DNA of 8,787 nt. Source: Lachnospiraceae bacterium UBA1267. GTDB lineage: Bacteria > Bacillota > Clostridia > Lachnospirales > Lachnospiraceae. The stretch covers positions 2,864 to 11,650 of the forward strand of contig DBVJ01000072.1 of the NCBI GenBank assembly GCA_002308115.1. The letters run 5' to 3'. Both the position numbers and the translations under genes were made by a program. Positions 1 through 6,536 of this stretch are shown here, piece after piece (the first letter of the stretch is position 1; every line of letters starts with the position of its first letter). The notes beneath the pieces were generated by a model. That model was not told where the DNA came from. It searched no databases and saw only the letters and a program-made list of their open reading frames with translations.

Positions 1-395
1 GCCTTGGCTTCTTCCGCAGCCTTGTCGGCCATGAGACGTGCAACCTCCGGGCCGCCCGCACCCATCGCCGGGCCGGGCGCCAAAAGCGTTCCGCCCTTGA
101 TGGACTTCTCGGCGCCGGCTTCCAGATTGGCCGCGATCAGCACCGGGATCTTGCTGTGCTCCATGTAATATTTATTCTGATCGTACTGTTCCTTGAGGGA
201 ACCGCCCTGCCAGCGGATGCCGCCCACATGGAAATGTTCGACCATCCGCTTGTACTGCTCCTCGCGGTGGTCCCAGTTCATACAGATGAACAGCTGTCCG
301 ATCTTCTCTTCCAGGGTCATGGAAGCGAAGGTATCCTCGACCCACGCAAGTTGTTCTTCATTCAGATAAAACGGTTTCTTTGTCAGATCGACCAT
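1..395 (-). CDS. Glycoside hydrolase family 3, N-terminal part (cut by window edge)
   Basis: Only the first 131 codons are present; the 3' part lies beyond position 1. The start is the ATG at 395-393, preceded by a good ribosome site (AAGGAG, six bases before the ATG). The protein has MTLEEKIGQLF at residues 26-36, HVGGI at 56-60 and IPVLIAANLEAG at 83-94. These match the opening of the GH3 catalytic barrel, as in beta-N-acetylhexosaminidases and beta-glucosidases, where this last strand carries a substrate-contacting acidic residue. The catalytic Asp/His residues lie further on and are not visible, so the sugar specificity cannot be read. No signal peptide is seen, which suggests a cytoplasmic enzyme acting on an imported glycoside. 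It is the last visible gene of the ABC transporter cluster, 71 bp after permease B. The family call is solid; the substrate is open. Confidence 0.85.
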   Translation of the reverse strand, partial: MVDLTKKPFYLNEEQLAWVEDTFASMTLEEKIGQLFICMNWDHREEQYKRMVEHFHVGGIRWQGGSLKEQYDQNKYYMEHSKIPVLIAANLEAGAEKSIKGGTLLAPGPAMGAGGPEVARLMADKAAEEAK

Positions 396-423
396 GGGAT
401 TCTCCTTATGTCGGTTATGATAA

Positions 424-454
424 GGGCCGCCGGATCGTTCGGATCGGGCGGCCC
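424..454 (-). other. Intergenic hairpin between permease B and the GH3 gene
   Basis: An inverted repeat forms an 8-bp GC-rich stem (GGGCCGCC / GGCGGCCC). After one mismatch comes a further 4-bp GATC stem with a 5-base loop. In the minus-strand transcript it follows the permease B stop codon (467) and is followed by TTATCATAA, not a run of U. It is therefore a poor intrinsic terminator. It could be a partial terminator or an RNA-stabilising element that sets GH3 expression relative to the transporter. The stem is seen directly; its role is inferred. Confidence 0.6.
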
Positions 455-466
455 ATCGAAAAATGT

Positions 467-1483
467 TTACGCGGCAGCCCTCTCAGCTTTGAACTTCTGG
501 GCGAGCGCGATGCGTGCCTTTCTGGCCTTCGCCAGAGCAACTTTGTGGCGGTTCGCCTGGAAGACCAGGAAGCCGATGAAGACGAGCATGTTGATAACGG
601 AGATCAGCGGATCGCTGAGTTCCAGAAGCGACAGACCGTATTTGAAGATCTGAAGCGTGAAAGCTGCAGTGATGATACCGACGGAAGAGTCGGTCCTCTC
701 TCCGATGTATCCGCCGAGGATCATGACGAACATGTTCGCGGTAACGACGCCGTTACTGGTGTTGCCCAGATTAGCAGCCATCTGCGTCGTATAGGACACA
801 TCCAGAACACCCGCGATCGCAACCAGGCCGCCGGCCAGCGCATAGCACTCCACCGCATGGCGGAAAATGTTGATGCCGCTGTTGCGGGCGATCAGCTGGG
901 AGCCCTGCACCGCCTTGGTCTCATAGCCCAGGCGTGTGTAGTTCATCAGAAGGAATACCAGCACGGCCATCACAACGACCACGAGGATCTGGAACCAGCT
1001 CTCGGTCAGGACCGTCATGCCTTCGACGCCGAACAGATTCAAGCCTTTGCCTCCGGATACGAGATACGGAACCACTTCCCAGATCAGCGCCATACCGACA
1101 CCGAGGACCATGGGCGGCACCCGGAGTCCAATGAAAGCCATACCGGTCAGGAAACCGAACAGGAATCCGAAAGCGATGGCAAACAGGAGAAGCCAGAGTC
1201 CCGAGAGCCCCAGCGCCATGGCAATCAAGCCGCCGATGATGGTTCCGGCCATACGCTGCGCGCCGAGAGAAAGGTCGAAACGGCCTTCCTTCAGGTTGAA
1301 GGACAGCGCAAATGCGGTAACGGCTGCGATACCTGCGTTGCGGATAATGGTCTTGACATCCAGCATCGTGGAGATCACATGCTTCTGTTTGAAGATCAGG
1401 CACAGAACTTCCATCAGCAGCCAGACGGCCACGGGGAAAGCCACTGTGAACAGAATATCCAGGATCTTGCTGTGCTTTTTCAT
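467..1483 (-). CDS. ABC transporter permease B, CUT2/ribose-type (BPD_transp_2 family)
   Basis: A 338-residue polytopic membrane protein, one of two permease subunits of the importer in this cluster. It has about eight to ten hydrophobic segments. The GRFDLSLG motif at residues 67-74 corresponds to the 'GGIDLSVG' signature of RbsC-type permeases. A later cytoplasmic loop, LGYETKAVQGSQLIARNSGIN with one residue dropped at each end (roughly residues 185-205), matches the segment that contacts the ATPase in this family. The start is the ATG at 1483-1481, with GAGGTG just upstream. The last ~30 residues form a basic, Ala/Lys/Arg-rich tail with no membrane segment, longer than in typical RbsC proteins. 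It differs clearly from permease A, so the channel is probably a heterodimer. The gene lies 78 bp downstream of the binding protein, with a very stable hairpin in the gap. Confidence 0.9.
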   Translation of the reverse strand: MKKHSKILDILFTVAFPVAVWLLMEVLCLIFKQKHVISTMLDVKTIIRNAGIAAVTAFALSFNLKEGRFDLSLGAQRMAGTIIGGLIAMALGLSGLWLLLFAIAFGFLFGFLTGMAFIGLRVPPMVLGVGMALIWEVVPYLVSGGKGLNLFGVEGMTVLTESWFQILVVVVMAVLVFLLMNYTRLGYETKAVQGSQLIARNSGINIFRHAVECYALAGGLVAIAGVLDVSYTTQMAANLGNTSNGVVTANMFVMILGGYIGERTDSSVGIITAAFTLQIFKYGLSLLELSDPLISVINMLVFIGFLVFQANRHKVALAKARKARIALAQKFKAERAAA

Positions 1484-1509
1484 TTTTTCACCTCTGGTTT
1501 CTTTGCTCC

Positions 1510-1531
1510 CCCGGGAGCCGAAGCTCCCGGG
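1510..1531 (-). other. Perfect 9-bp hairpin with UUCG tetraloop between lipoprotein and permease B
   Basis: The minus-strand transcript reads CCCGGGAGC-UUCG-GCTCCCGGG: nine perfect pairs closed by the very stable C(UUCG)G tetraloop. It lies 30 bases past the binding-protein stop codon and 26 bases before the permease B start codon. No U-run follows (next bases GGAGCAAAGAAACC), so it does not look like an efficient terminator. Such hairpins after binding-protein genes often protect the upstream mRNA from 3' exonucleases and raise binding-protein levels over the membrane subunits. That role is inferred by analogy. Confidence 0.75.
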
Positions 1532-1561
1532 AACAGAATGGTGTCAGTACGTTTTTCAGGA

Positions 1562-2788
1562 TCAGTTGAGGCCCTTCAGGGACAGGAGTTTGTTAATGTC
1601 GGAAACTTCTTCCAGGAAGTTGTCCAGATCTTTCCAGGTGGTGCCTTCCTTGGCGAATTTCTCAAGCTGATCAGCGCTCAGAATGTAGAGTTCCGGAGTG
1701 GTATTCAGCTTTTCCATCTTCGCATAGATGTCGGCGCCGTTGACGGCCCAGGAACGGACACCCAGGAAGACGCCCTTGCCATTTTCTTTCATCGCATCCG
1801 CACGGCCTTCGAAGGCATGTCTCAGCATGATGCACTTGGTGCCGACAGCGATGGAAAGGTCATTCAGGATCGCGGAGTTGAGAACGGTGTCGCCGGTGGA
1901 ATCTTTGGTTTCGAAACCGGTCTTGGTCTGCTTTTCGATCTGCGCGGTGCCGACGATCTTGATGTCCTTGCCGCTGGCCTTCTCGACTTCGTCGATGGCG
2001 TTCGTGAACGCTGCGAAAGAGAACACGGCTGCGAAGATATCATAGGTGCCAGACTGAAGAACAGGCGACAGAGCGGTCACAGCGTCAGCCGGGTTACGGC
2101 CGGGATACAGATAGATGTGAACATCCGGGTTGTTGGTCTTGACTTCGCCGGGGTTCTGGTTGTTGACGAGGTCCGCGATCGGTGCTTCATAGGTCAGGCC
2201 GTAGACTTCCTGGAAGGCTTCCAGAACACCGACTGCAGAGTAGAAATGGGAGGCTGCGCCCTGTCCCTTGTCGCCGCCGACGGCAGCGCCTTCGAACAGG
2301 ATGACGGAATGCGGCTGGCCATCCGACAGATACTCTTCGAATGCCTTCTTATAGGCCGAACCGACAGCTTCCGGACCCGCGCCGCAATGGCCGAGGTTGT
2401 AGGACAGACCGGCAACATCTTCCACATACGCGGAGTTCTCAGTCACGAACCACATGCCCCATTCCTGCGCCTTGGTTGCGCCCTGGATGATGGCGTCACT
2501 GGAGGTGACCATGTTGATGAAACCGTCGCAGCCGGCAGCATAGCACTGCTCCATGAAAGCAATCAGGCCGTTGGCATCCGAGAGGGTCTCGGAAACGACG
2601 AATTCCCATCCATAAGTCGGGGCGACGACCGTATCCAGATAGGTCTTGACGATCTCCCAGTTTTCACCGGTGTGGACGGTCGCGATGCCGATCTTGTGCT
2701 TCTTGTTGGTGTTGTCACCGTTGTTGTTGCAGGCTGCCAGGCCGAGGACCATGACGAGTGCAAGAACGATAGCCAGAATCTTTTTCAT
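1562..2788 (-). CDS. ABC transporter substrate-binding lipoprotein (sugar-type, unusual family)
   Basis: A 408-residue exported lipoprotein. Residues 1-19 are a signal peptide ending in the lipobox LAAC, with the lipidated Cys at position 20, followed by a polar NNNGDNTN linker. The mature part opens with KIGIATVHTGENWEIV and continues with alternating strands and helices (for example CDGFINMVTSSDAIIQGA and HSVILFEGAAVGG). This resembles type I periplasmic binding proteins of the ribose/simple-sugar class, but it is more divergent than RbsB. It may belong to the DUF3798-like group of predicted binding proteins; that is recalled, not tested. The start ATG at 2788-2786 has AAGGAG upstream. It lies between the two permease genes, which is unusual, and would capture the substrate outside the membrane. 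The ligand cannot be read; the aromatic and acidic residues around 'PGRNPADAV' would be worth modelling. Confidence 0.85.
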   Translation of the reverse strand: MKKILAIVLALVMVLGLAACNNNGDNTNKKHKIGIATVHTGENWEIVKTYLDTVVAPTYGWEFVVSETLSDANGLIAFMEQCYAAGCDGFINMVTSSDAIIQGATKAQEWGMWFVTENSAYVEDVAGLSYNLGHCGAGPEAVGSAYKKAFEEYLSDGQPHSVILFEGAAVGGDKGQGAASHFYSAVGVLEAFQEVYGLTYEAPIADLVNNQNPGEVKTNNPDVHIYLYPGRNPADAVTALSPVLQSGTYDIFAAVFSFAAFTNAIDEVEKASGKDIKIVGTAQIEKQTKTGFETKDSTGDTVLNSAILNDLSIAVGTKCIMLRHAFEGRADAMKENGKGVFLGVRSWAVNGADIYAKMEKLNTTPELYILSADQLEKFAKEGTTWKDLDNFLEEVSDINKLLSLKGLN

Positions 2789-2836
2789 TTTTCTTCTCCT
2801 TTTTTAGAAAATCGTTTTTCTTTCCCTTATGTTTCA

Positions 2837-2850
2837 GCGGAAAGCTCCGC
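2837..2850 (-). other. Small weak hairpin between permease A and the lipoprotein gene
   Basis: A 5-bp GC-rich stem (GCGGA/TCCGC) with a 4-base loop lies 13 bases after the permease A stop codon. No T-run follows it in the minus-strand transcript. It is short and may be chance; at most it is a minor RNA-stability element. Confidence 0.25.
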
Positions 2851-2863
2851 GTAAAACCATTTC

Positions 2864-3838
2864 TTAACCCTCGGGTGCCGGAAGACCTTTCGGGCGGACC
2901 TGAGACAGCGTGACCAGCGCGAGGAATGCAACGCCGCGAATGGCCTGGATGATCGTGGAATCCACCTGGAGCATCGTAAGGCCCTGATTCAGGACGATGA
3001 CCGTAAGTGCGCCGATGACACCGGAGTAAACGTAACTCTTGGAACCGCCGAAGATCGACATGCCGCCGAGAACCAGCGCAAGCATGCAGTCCATATTCAG
3101 ACTGGTCAGTGTATTCGTTCCGACCGAACCGCCGCGGACCACCGCGACCAGCGCACCGATACCGCATCCGACGCCGGCGATGATGAAGGCGATCAGAAGG
3201 TACTTCTTCTTGCTGATACCGGTCTGTTCCGCGCAAAGGTTGTTGGTGCCGATGAAGCGGAGCGAACGGCCGATGTCTGTGAAATGGAACAGGACGACGC
3301 AGATGAGGAAGAACACGCCAAAGGCGATGTACATGAATCCGCCCTTTTCCAGACTCTGTGAAAGAGCGGTCGGGATCGCTACGGTCGAGCCGCCGAGGAT
3401 CGCCTGCTGCAGTGCCGAGAACATGGTCATCATGACGATCGTGACGTACATGACTCTAACGCCCAGTGCTGTGGAAAGGAGGGCGGAAGTCGCCATCAGG
3501 ACCACACCGATCAGGACAGCAGAGACCATCATGAGAACGAGGGATCCGGTCGCGTTGTAGATCATGACGGAAAGCGTCGCGGTCAGAACCGTTGTCGCAC
3601 CCAGCGAAAGGCTGACGTTGCCTGAAGCGAAAATGAACGCGCCGCCGGTAGAAACGATCGCAACGACCAGGGCCTGGTTCACGATGATCTTCAGACTGGT
3701 TCCGGTGACCAGACGTCCGTTGGTAGCGATTGCGAAGACTCCGACAAGAATGAGAAGGAGTCCTACGGGCATCAGCTGGCTGAACAGACGGCTTTCCAGA
3801 ATCTTCTTGATGGGATTGGCTTTTTTCTTGTTTTTCAT
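2864..3838 (-). CDS. ABC transporter permease A, CUT2/ribose-type (BPD_transp_2 family)
   Basis: A 324-residue membrane protein. The open frame runs further upstream, but the ATG at 3838-3836 is the right start. It has AAGGAGG upstream, the protein then begins with a basic MKNKKK stretch before the first membrane segment, and the extension would overlap the ATPase gene in another frame. GNVSLSLG at residues 73-80 replaces the RbsC 'GGIDLSVG' signature. RFIGTNNLCAEQTGI and the later VLGGMSIFGGSKS are the conserved coupling-loop and C-terminal motifs of this family. It has about eight to ten hydrophobic segments. It starts only 14 bp after the ATPase stop codon, which itself overlaps its ribosome site region, so the two are probably translationally coupled. 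With permease B it would form the membrane channel. Confidence 0.92.
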   Translation of the reverse strand: MKNKKKANPIKKILESRLFSQLMPVGLLLILVGVFAIATNGRLVTGTSLKIIVNQALVVAIVSTGGAFIFASGNVSLSLGATTVLTATLSVMIYNATGSLVLMMVSAVLIGVVLMATSALLSTALGVRVMYVTIVMMTMFSALQQAILGGSTVAIPTALSQSLEKGGFMYIAFGVFFLICVVLFHFTDIGRSLRFIGTNNLCAEQTGISKKKYLLIAFIIAGVGCGIGALVAVVRGGSVGTNTLTSLNMDCMLALVLGGMSIFGGSKSYVYSGVIGALTVIVLNQGLTMLQVDSTIIQAIRGVAFLALVTLSQVRPKGLPAPEG

Positions 3839-3852
3839 CTCGAAAAGCCTCC

Positions 3853-5355
3853 TTAAATCATGTAATCGATGAGAGAACTCTCGGTCGGGTTCTCTTGACG
3901 AAAAACTTCGCGGGTCACCTGGCCGTCCTTCATGATGAGGATGCGGTCGCACATACCGATGAGTTCCTGAAGCTCTTCGGAGATCAGAAGGATCGCCTTG
4001 CCGGCTTTCTTCATCTCGGTGAAGAGTTTGTACATGGAAGCCTTGACGCCGACGTCGATACCGCGGGTCGGGCAGTCCAGGATCAGGATCTCCGCGTCGG
4101 AAGCGACCCATTTGCCGAAGACGACCTTCTGCTTGTTGCCGCCCGAAAGCGTGTTGACCATATAGTTCTTGCCGGCACATTTGATCTGCAGCTCCGCGAT
4201 CTGTTTGTCGACGTATCTCTTCTCTTTGCCGAAGGAGATGATGTTCGCGAACAGCCTGTTGAGCTTGTAGCCGGTAGAGGCGATGTTCTCCGCGATCGTG
4301 CCGGAAAGTCCGAGGGACTCCGTGTCACGATTCTTGGAAACGTAAGCCATCTTGTGATCGATCGCGACGCGCGGGGACTTGATGACCGTGCCGTCCGCGG
4401 TCTTCACATCGCCGTCCAGCACCTTCTCGATGCCGAAGAGCGCTTTGCCGACCGTGTGCATGCCGCATTCGGACAGGCCGCCCATGCCGAGGATCTCGCC
4501 CTTGTGGAGCTCGAGATTCAGGCAGAGAAGGTCCTGAAGCGTCGTGACGTCCGTGGCCTTGAGAACGACTTCGTCGGAGTATCCTTCGTAATCGGAACGA
4601 TAGTAGTCGCCTTTCAGTTCGCGGCCGACCATCATCTTGCGGATGCGGTTGGGCTCGTACTCGCTCTGATCCAGCGTGCCGATGATGACGCCGTCACGGA
4701 GGACCGTCAGCTTGTCGCAGTGCTCCATCATTTCGTCCAAGTCGTGGGAAATGAACATGACGGTCTTGTTCTCTTCACGCTGCTTGTCCATAACCTTGTA
4801 CAGGAACTGGCGGCCTTCCAGGGAAAGCGCCGTCGAGGTCTCGTCCACGATCAGGATCTCGGGCTTCCAGTACATGCACTTCGCGATCTCGATGATCTTG
4901 CGCATCTGCATGTCCAGACGGCCGGTGCGGTCCGAGGCTTTGAATTCCTTGATGCCCAGTTCATCCAGAAGCTCCTGGGCTTTCGCCGTCAGTTTCCTCC
5001 GGTTGATGAACGGTCCCATCTTGAACATTTTCTCGTGGCCGAGGAAAATGTTCTCCGCCACGGTAATGTTCGGGATGGTGCCCGCTTCCTGAACGATCAT
5101 GCCGATTCCGTGTTCCTGGGCTTCCAGCATGGATGAGGGTTTCCAGGGCTCGCCTTTGTAGGTCATCTCGCCCTTGGTGGCCGGCTGCATGCCCGCGATG
5201 ATGGAAGAAACGGTGGACTTGCCGCTGCCGTTCTCTCCGATCAGGCCGTAGACATGGCCGCGCTCCAGTGAGAATGAAACGTCGTTCAACGCCACTGTCA
5301 CACCGAAGTTCTTATCCATGTGGAGGACTTCCAGGATCGTCTTCTGATCCGCCAT
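3853..5355 (-). CDS. Sugar-type ABC transporter ATP-binding protein, two NBDs (RbsA/MglA class)
   Basis: A 500-residue protein with two fused nucleotide-binding domains that powers the importer. The ATG at 5355-5353 is chosen because AAGGAG lies eight bases before it; the frame extends eight codons upstream to another ATG with no ribosome site. NBD1 has Walker A GENGSGKST (40-48), Q-loop Q89, Walker B ILIVDE (167-172) and H-loop H204. Its signature is degenerate: LDMQMRK (147-153) replaces LSGGQ. NBD2 is the reverse: a good signature LSGGNKQK (403-410), but no Walker A lysine/Thr set (GLSECGMHT near 293-301), Cys428 in place of the catalytic Glu (ILILDC), and Glu460 in place of the H-loop His. 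So one composite ATP site (NBD1 Walker A with NBD2 signature) looks active and the other dead. This asymmetry is known in CUT2 ATPases, but the Cys is an extra loss. Confidence 0.95.
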   Translation of the reverse strand: MADQKTILEVLHMDKNFGVTVALNDVSFSLERGHVYGLIGENGSGKSTVSSIIAGMQPATKGEMTYKGEPWKPSSMLEAQEHGIGMIVQEAGTIPNITVAENIFLGHEKMFKMGPFINRRKLTAKAQELLDELGIKEFKASDRTGRLDMQMRKIIEIAKCMYWKPEILIVDETSTALSLEGRQFLYKVMDKQREENKTVMFISHDLDEMMEHCDKLTVLRDGVIIGTLDQSEYEPNRIRKMMVGRELKGDYYRSDYEGYSDEVVLKATDVTTLQDLLCLNLELHKGEILGMGGLSECGMHTVGKALFGIEKVLDGDVKTADGTVIKSPRVAIDHKMAYVSKNRDTESLGLSGTIAENIASTGYKLNRLFANIISFGKEKRYVDKQIAELQIKCAGKNYMVNTLSGGNKQKVVFGKWVASDAEILILDCPTRGIDVGVKASMYKLFTEMKKAGKAILLISEELQELIGMCDRILIMKDGQVTREVFRQENPTESSLIDYMI

Positions 5356-5414
5356 GTGTGCTGCTCCTTCCTGAATCATTTTCTAAGATGATCCATGTCA
5401 ATCTTGTAGTTTCT

Positions 5415-5442
5415 ATTTTATCGTCAGATTGGACAATGTAAA
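5415..5442 (-). promoter_or_regulatory. Candidate promoter of the ABC transporter cluster
   Basis: On the minus strand, TTTACA (5442-5437) is followed after 16 bp by TAAAAT (5420-5415). Both are close to sigma-70/sigma-A consensus. Transcription would start near 5408, giving a leader of about 53 bases before the ATPase ATG. The -35 overlaps the edge of one TTGCAAT-like box. No terminator is seen between the amidohydrolase stop and this promoter, so read-through from the upstream gene can also supply the cluster. Confidence 0.55.
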
Positions 5443-5470
5443 TTGCATCGTCTTTCCGCTTATATTGCAA
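5442..5470 (-). promoter_or_regulatory. Two 22-bp-phased TTGCAAT-like boxes upstream of the ABC cluster
   Basis: On the minus strand, TTTGCAAT (GC core at 5468-5467) and GATGCAAT (GC core at 5446-5445) lie exactly 22 bp apart. The nearer box abuts the -35 hexamer; the farther one covers the last codons and stop of the amidohydrolase gene. Each is preceded by GACGAT (5476-5471 and 5452-5447), with a third GACGAT at 5425-5420. Two direct repeats about two helical turns apart, touching the -35, is a classic AraC-family activator layout. The binding protein is inferred to be the regulator at 7825-8628. Confidence 0.55.
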
Positions 5471-6371
5471 ATCGTCCAAGCCTAAACAGTCTCTCTGCAT
5501 TCTCCCGGCAGATCTTTCTGTAGATCGCTTCGGAGATCTTTCCGGACAACAGCCAGAAGTCCAGCATCTGCCCCAGCGGGAACACGAATTCAGTGTTCAG
5601 AAGATCCGTGCCGTAATACAACCGGTCCTGAAACTCCGTGAGGAAGCGGAAGCCGTAGTCCGTGTCCCTCAGGATCGCATTGAGGCCTGAGATCGCTGAC
5701 AGGTCTGCGTGCAGATTGGGATACTTTCGAAGCAGTTCGACCGCCCGTCCTTCCTCTTCCACTTTCCCGAAGGGGAATCCATTCAGCGCCGGCCCCGGAA
5801 GATTCGGATCGTAAGTGCCAAGCTCATACCAGAACGGCTGCGAGTGTCCGATGAAAATGGTTTCGGGATGCCTCTCGAGCGCTCCTTCCAGCCCGGGAAG
5901 GCCTTTCTCATCGATCACGCCATACAGGTTGGTTCCGTAGGGGCTGATGTGAAACAGGAAAGGAAGTCCCAACGCACCGCAGATGTCCAGCAGATGATCC
6001 ACCCAAGGATCGTCAAAAGAGAGTTTCGTTCCGAACTCGCCGACGCCTTTCGCGCCTTCGGCTTTTGCTTCCTTCAGTTTCCTCACGACCTCGTCGGAGC
6101 CGTCGGGCTCTACGTTCACGAACCAGGAAAAATGTTCCGGATATCGCTCAGCCGTTTTGCGGGCTTCTTCGGAATCCATGCAGTCCGGCAGCATATTGGT
6201 TCCGTCCTGCACGGGCGAAGGCAGGATCACCGCGTGGCTGATGCCCAGCACCCTGTCCACTGCCATCCGCTCTTCCGCCGTGAAGAGGCTGCCGCCCGGC
6301 CTCCCCAGATGACAATGAATGTCCAGCCGTTCCACGGGCCTCTTGAAACCATATTTTCTCTTCTCTTCCAT
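5460..6371 (-). CDS. Amidohydrolase-2-type TIM-barrel metal-dependent hydrolase (COG2159-like)
   Basis: A 303-residue soluble, probably cytoplasmic enzyme. Candidate metal ligands and catalytic residues appear in the expected order: H19-x-H21 (DIHCHLG), E112 (GVGEFG), H141 (LFHIS), H176 (GHSQ) and D256 (YYGTD). This pattern fits the amidohydrolase superfamily, related to decarboxylases and to lactone or amide hydrolases; the reaction cannot be settled from sequence. The ATG at 6371-6369 is chosen for GAGG six bases before it. A GTG four codons upstream (6383) is possible but has a poorer site. It has its own upstream region with three TTGCAAT-like boxes and lies 104 bp before the ABC ATPase in the same direction. 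Its stop codon falls inside one box of the ABC promoter. A role in breaking down the imported compound or a product of the GH3 enzyme is inferred. Confidence 0.88.
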   Translation of the reverse strand: MEEKRKYGFKRPVERLDIHCHLGRPGGSLFTAEERMAVDRVLGISHAVILPSPVQDGTNMLPDCMDSEEARKTAERYPEHFSWFVNVEPDGSDEVVRKLKEAKAEGAKGVGEFGTKLSFDDPWVDHLLDICGALGLPFLFHISPYGTNLYGVIDEKGLPGLEGALERHPETIFIGHSQPFWYELGTYDPNLPGPALNGFPFGKVEEEGRAVELLRKYPNLHADLSAISGLNAILRDTDYGFRFLTEFQDRLYYGTDLLNTEFVFPLGQMLDFWLLSGKISEAIYRKICRENAERLFRLGRFAI

Positions 6372-6399
6372 GGTGCACCTCACAATCAGGTGCCTTCAA

Positions 6400-6405
6400 C
6401 TTACA
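6400..6405 (-). promoter_or_regulatory. Possible -10 element for the amidohydrolase gene
   Basis: TGTAAG on the minus strand matches TATAAT at four of six positions. It lies about 20 bp downstream of the nearest TTGCAAT-like box, the same distance as at the ABC and ChrA promoters. No independent -35 is seen, as expected for an activator-dependent promoter. The leader would be roughly 22 bases. The hexamer alone is weak; the matching spacing is the main support. Confidence 0.3.
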
Positions 6406-6425
6406 TCACCGCAGAAGCTCTGTGA

Positions 6426-6476
6426 ATTGCAAAAACAACCGCTTTGCATTGCAAATCTTCCCGGCCGTATATGCAA
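6426..6476 (-). promoter_or_regulatory. Three 22-bp-phased TTGCAAT-like boxes upstream of the amidohydrolase
   Basis: On the minus strand the boxes are GTTGCATA, TTTGCAAT and TTTGCAAT, with GC cores at 6474-6473, 6452-6451 and 6430-6429. Both intervals are exactly 22 bp. They fill the gap between the ChrA terminator and the amidohydrolase start. The two boxes nearest the gene are the best matches to the shared motif; the far one has the TTGCATA form also seen next to the ChrA promoter. They are inferred to be AraC-type activator sites. Confidence 0.6.
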
Positions 6477-6490
6477 CGCCCTGATTTACA

Positions 6491-6514
6491 GAAAAGAGGC
6501 GCCTTGAAGGCGCC
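6491..6514 (-). terminator. Intrinsic terminator of the ChrA-family pair
   Basis: In the minus-strand transcript GGCGCC-TTCAA-GGCGCC forms a 6-7 bp GC-rich stem followed by TCTTTTC. It begins 22 bases after the stop codon of the second ChrA-family gene. The U-tract is short but adequate. It separates the transporter pair from the amidohydrolase promoter region. Confidence 0.8.
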
Positions 6515-6536
6515 CCTTATATCCTTGAAAAACCAT

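Noticed and set aside
396..466. Intrinsic terminator between permease B and GH3
   Set aside because: The stem is strong but no U-run follows on the transcribed strand, and the GH3 gene has a good ribosome site close behind, so it is listed as a hairpin only.
380..2854. An 824-codon open frame on the plus strand opposite permease B and the binding protein
   Set aside because: It lies antisense to two genes with clear family motifs and ribosome sites, has no recognisable domain, and is rich in His, Asp, Gln and Glu, as expected from reading GC-biased codons backwards. It also runs across intergenic hairpins.
3839..4180. N-terminal 114-residue extension of permease A in the open frame
   Set aside because: It overlaps the ATPase gene in another frame and is Arg/His-rich, while the internal ATG at 3838 has a perfect AAGGAGG site and starts a normal permease.
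3895..5136. A 413-codon open frame on the plus strand opposite the ABC ATPase
   Set aside because: It is a shadow of the ATPase gene, with no ribosome site and a composition rich in His, Asp and Arg; the minus-strand product has all ABC motifs.
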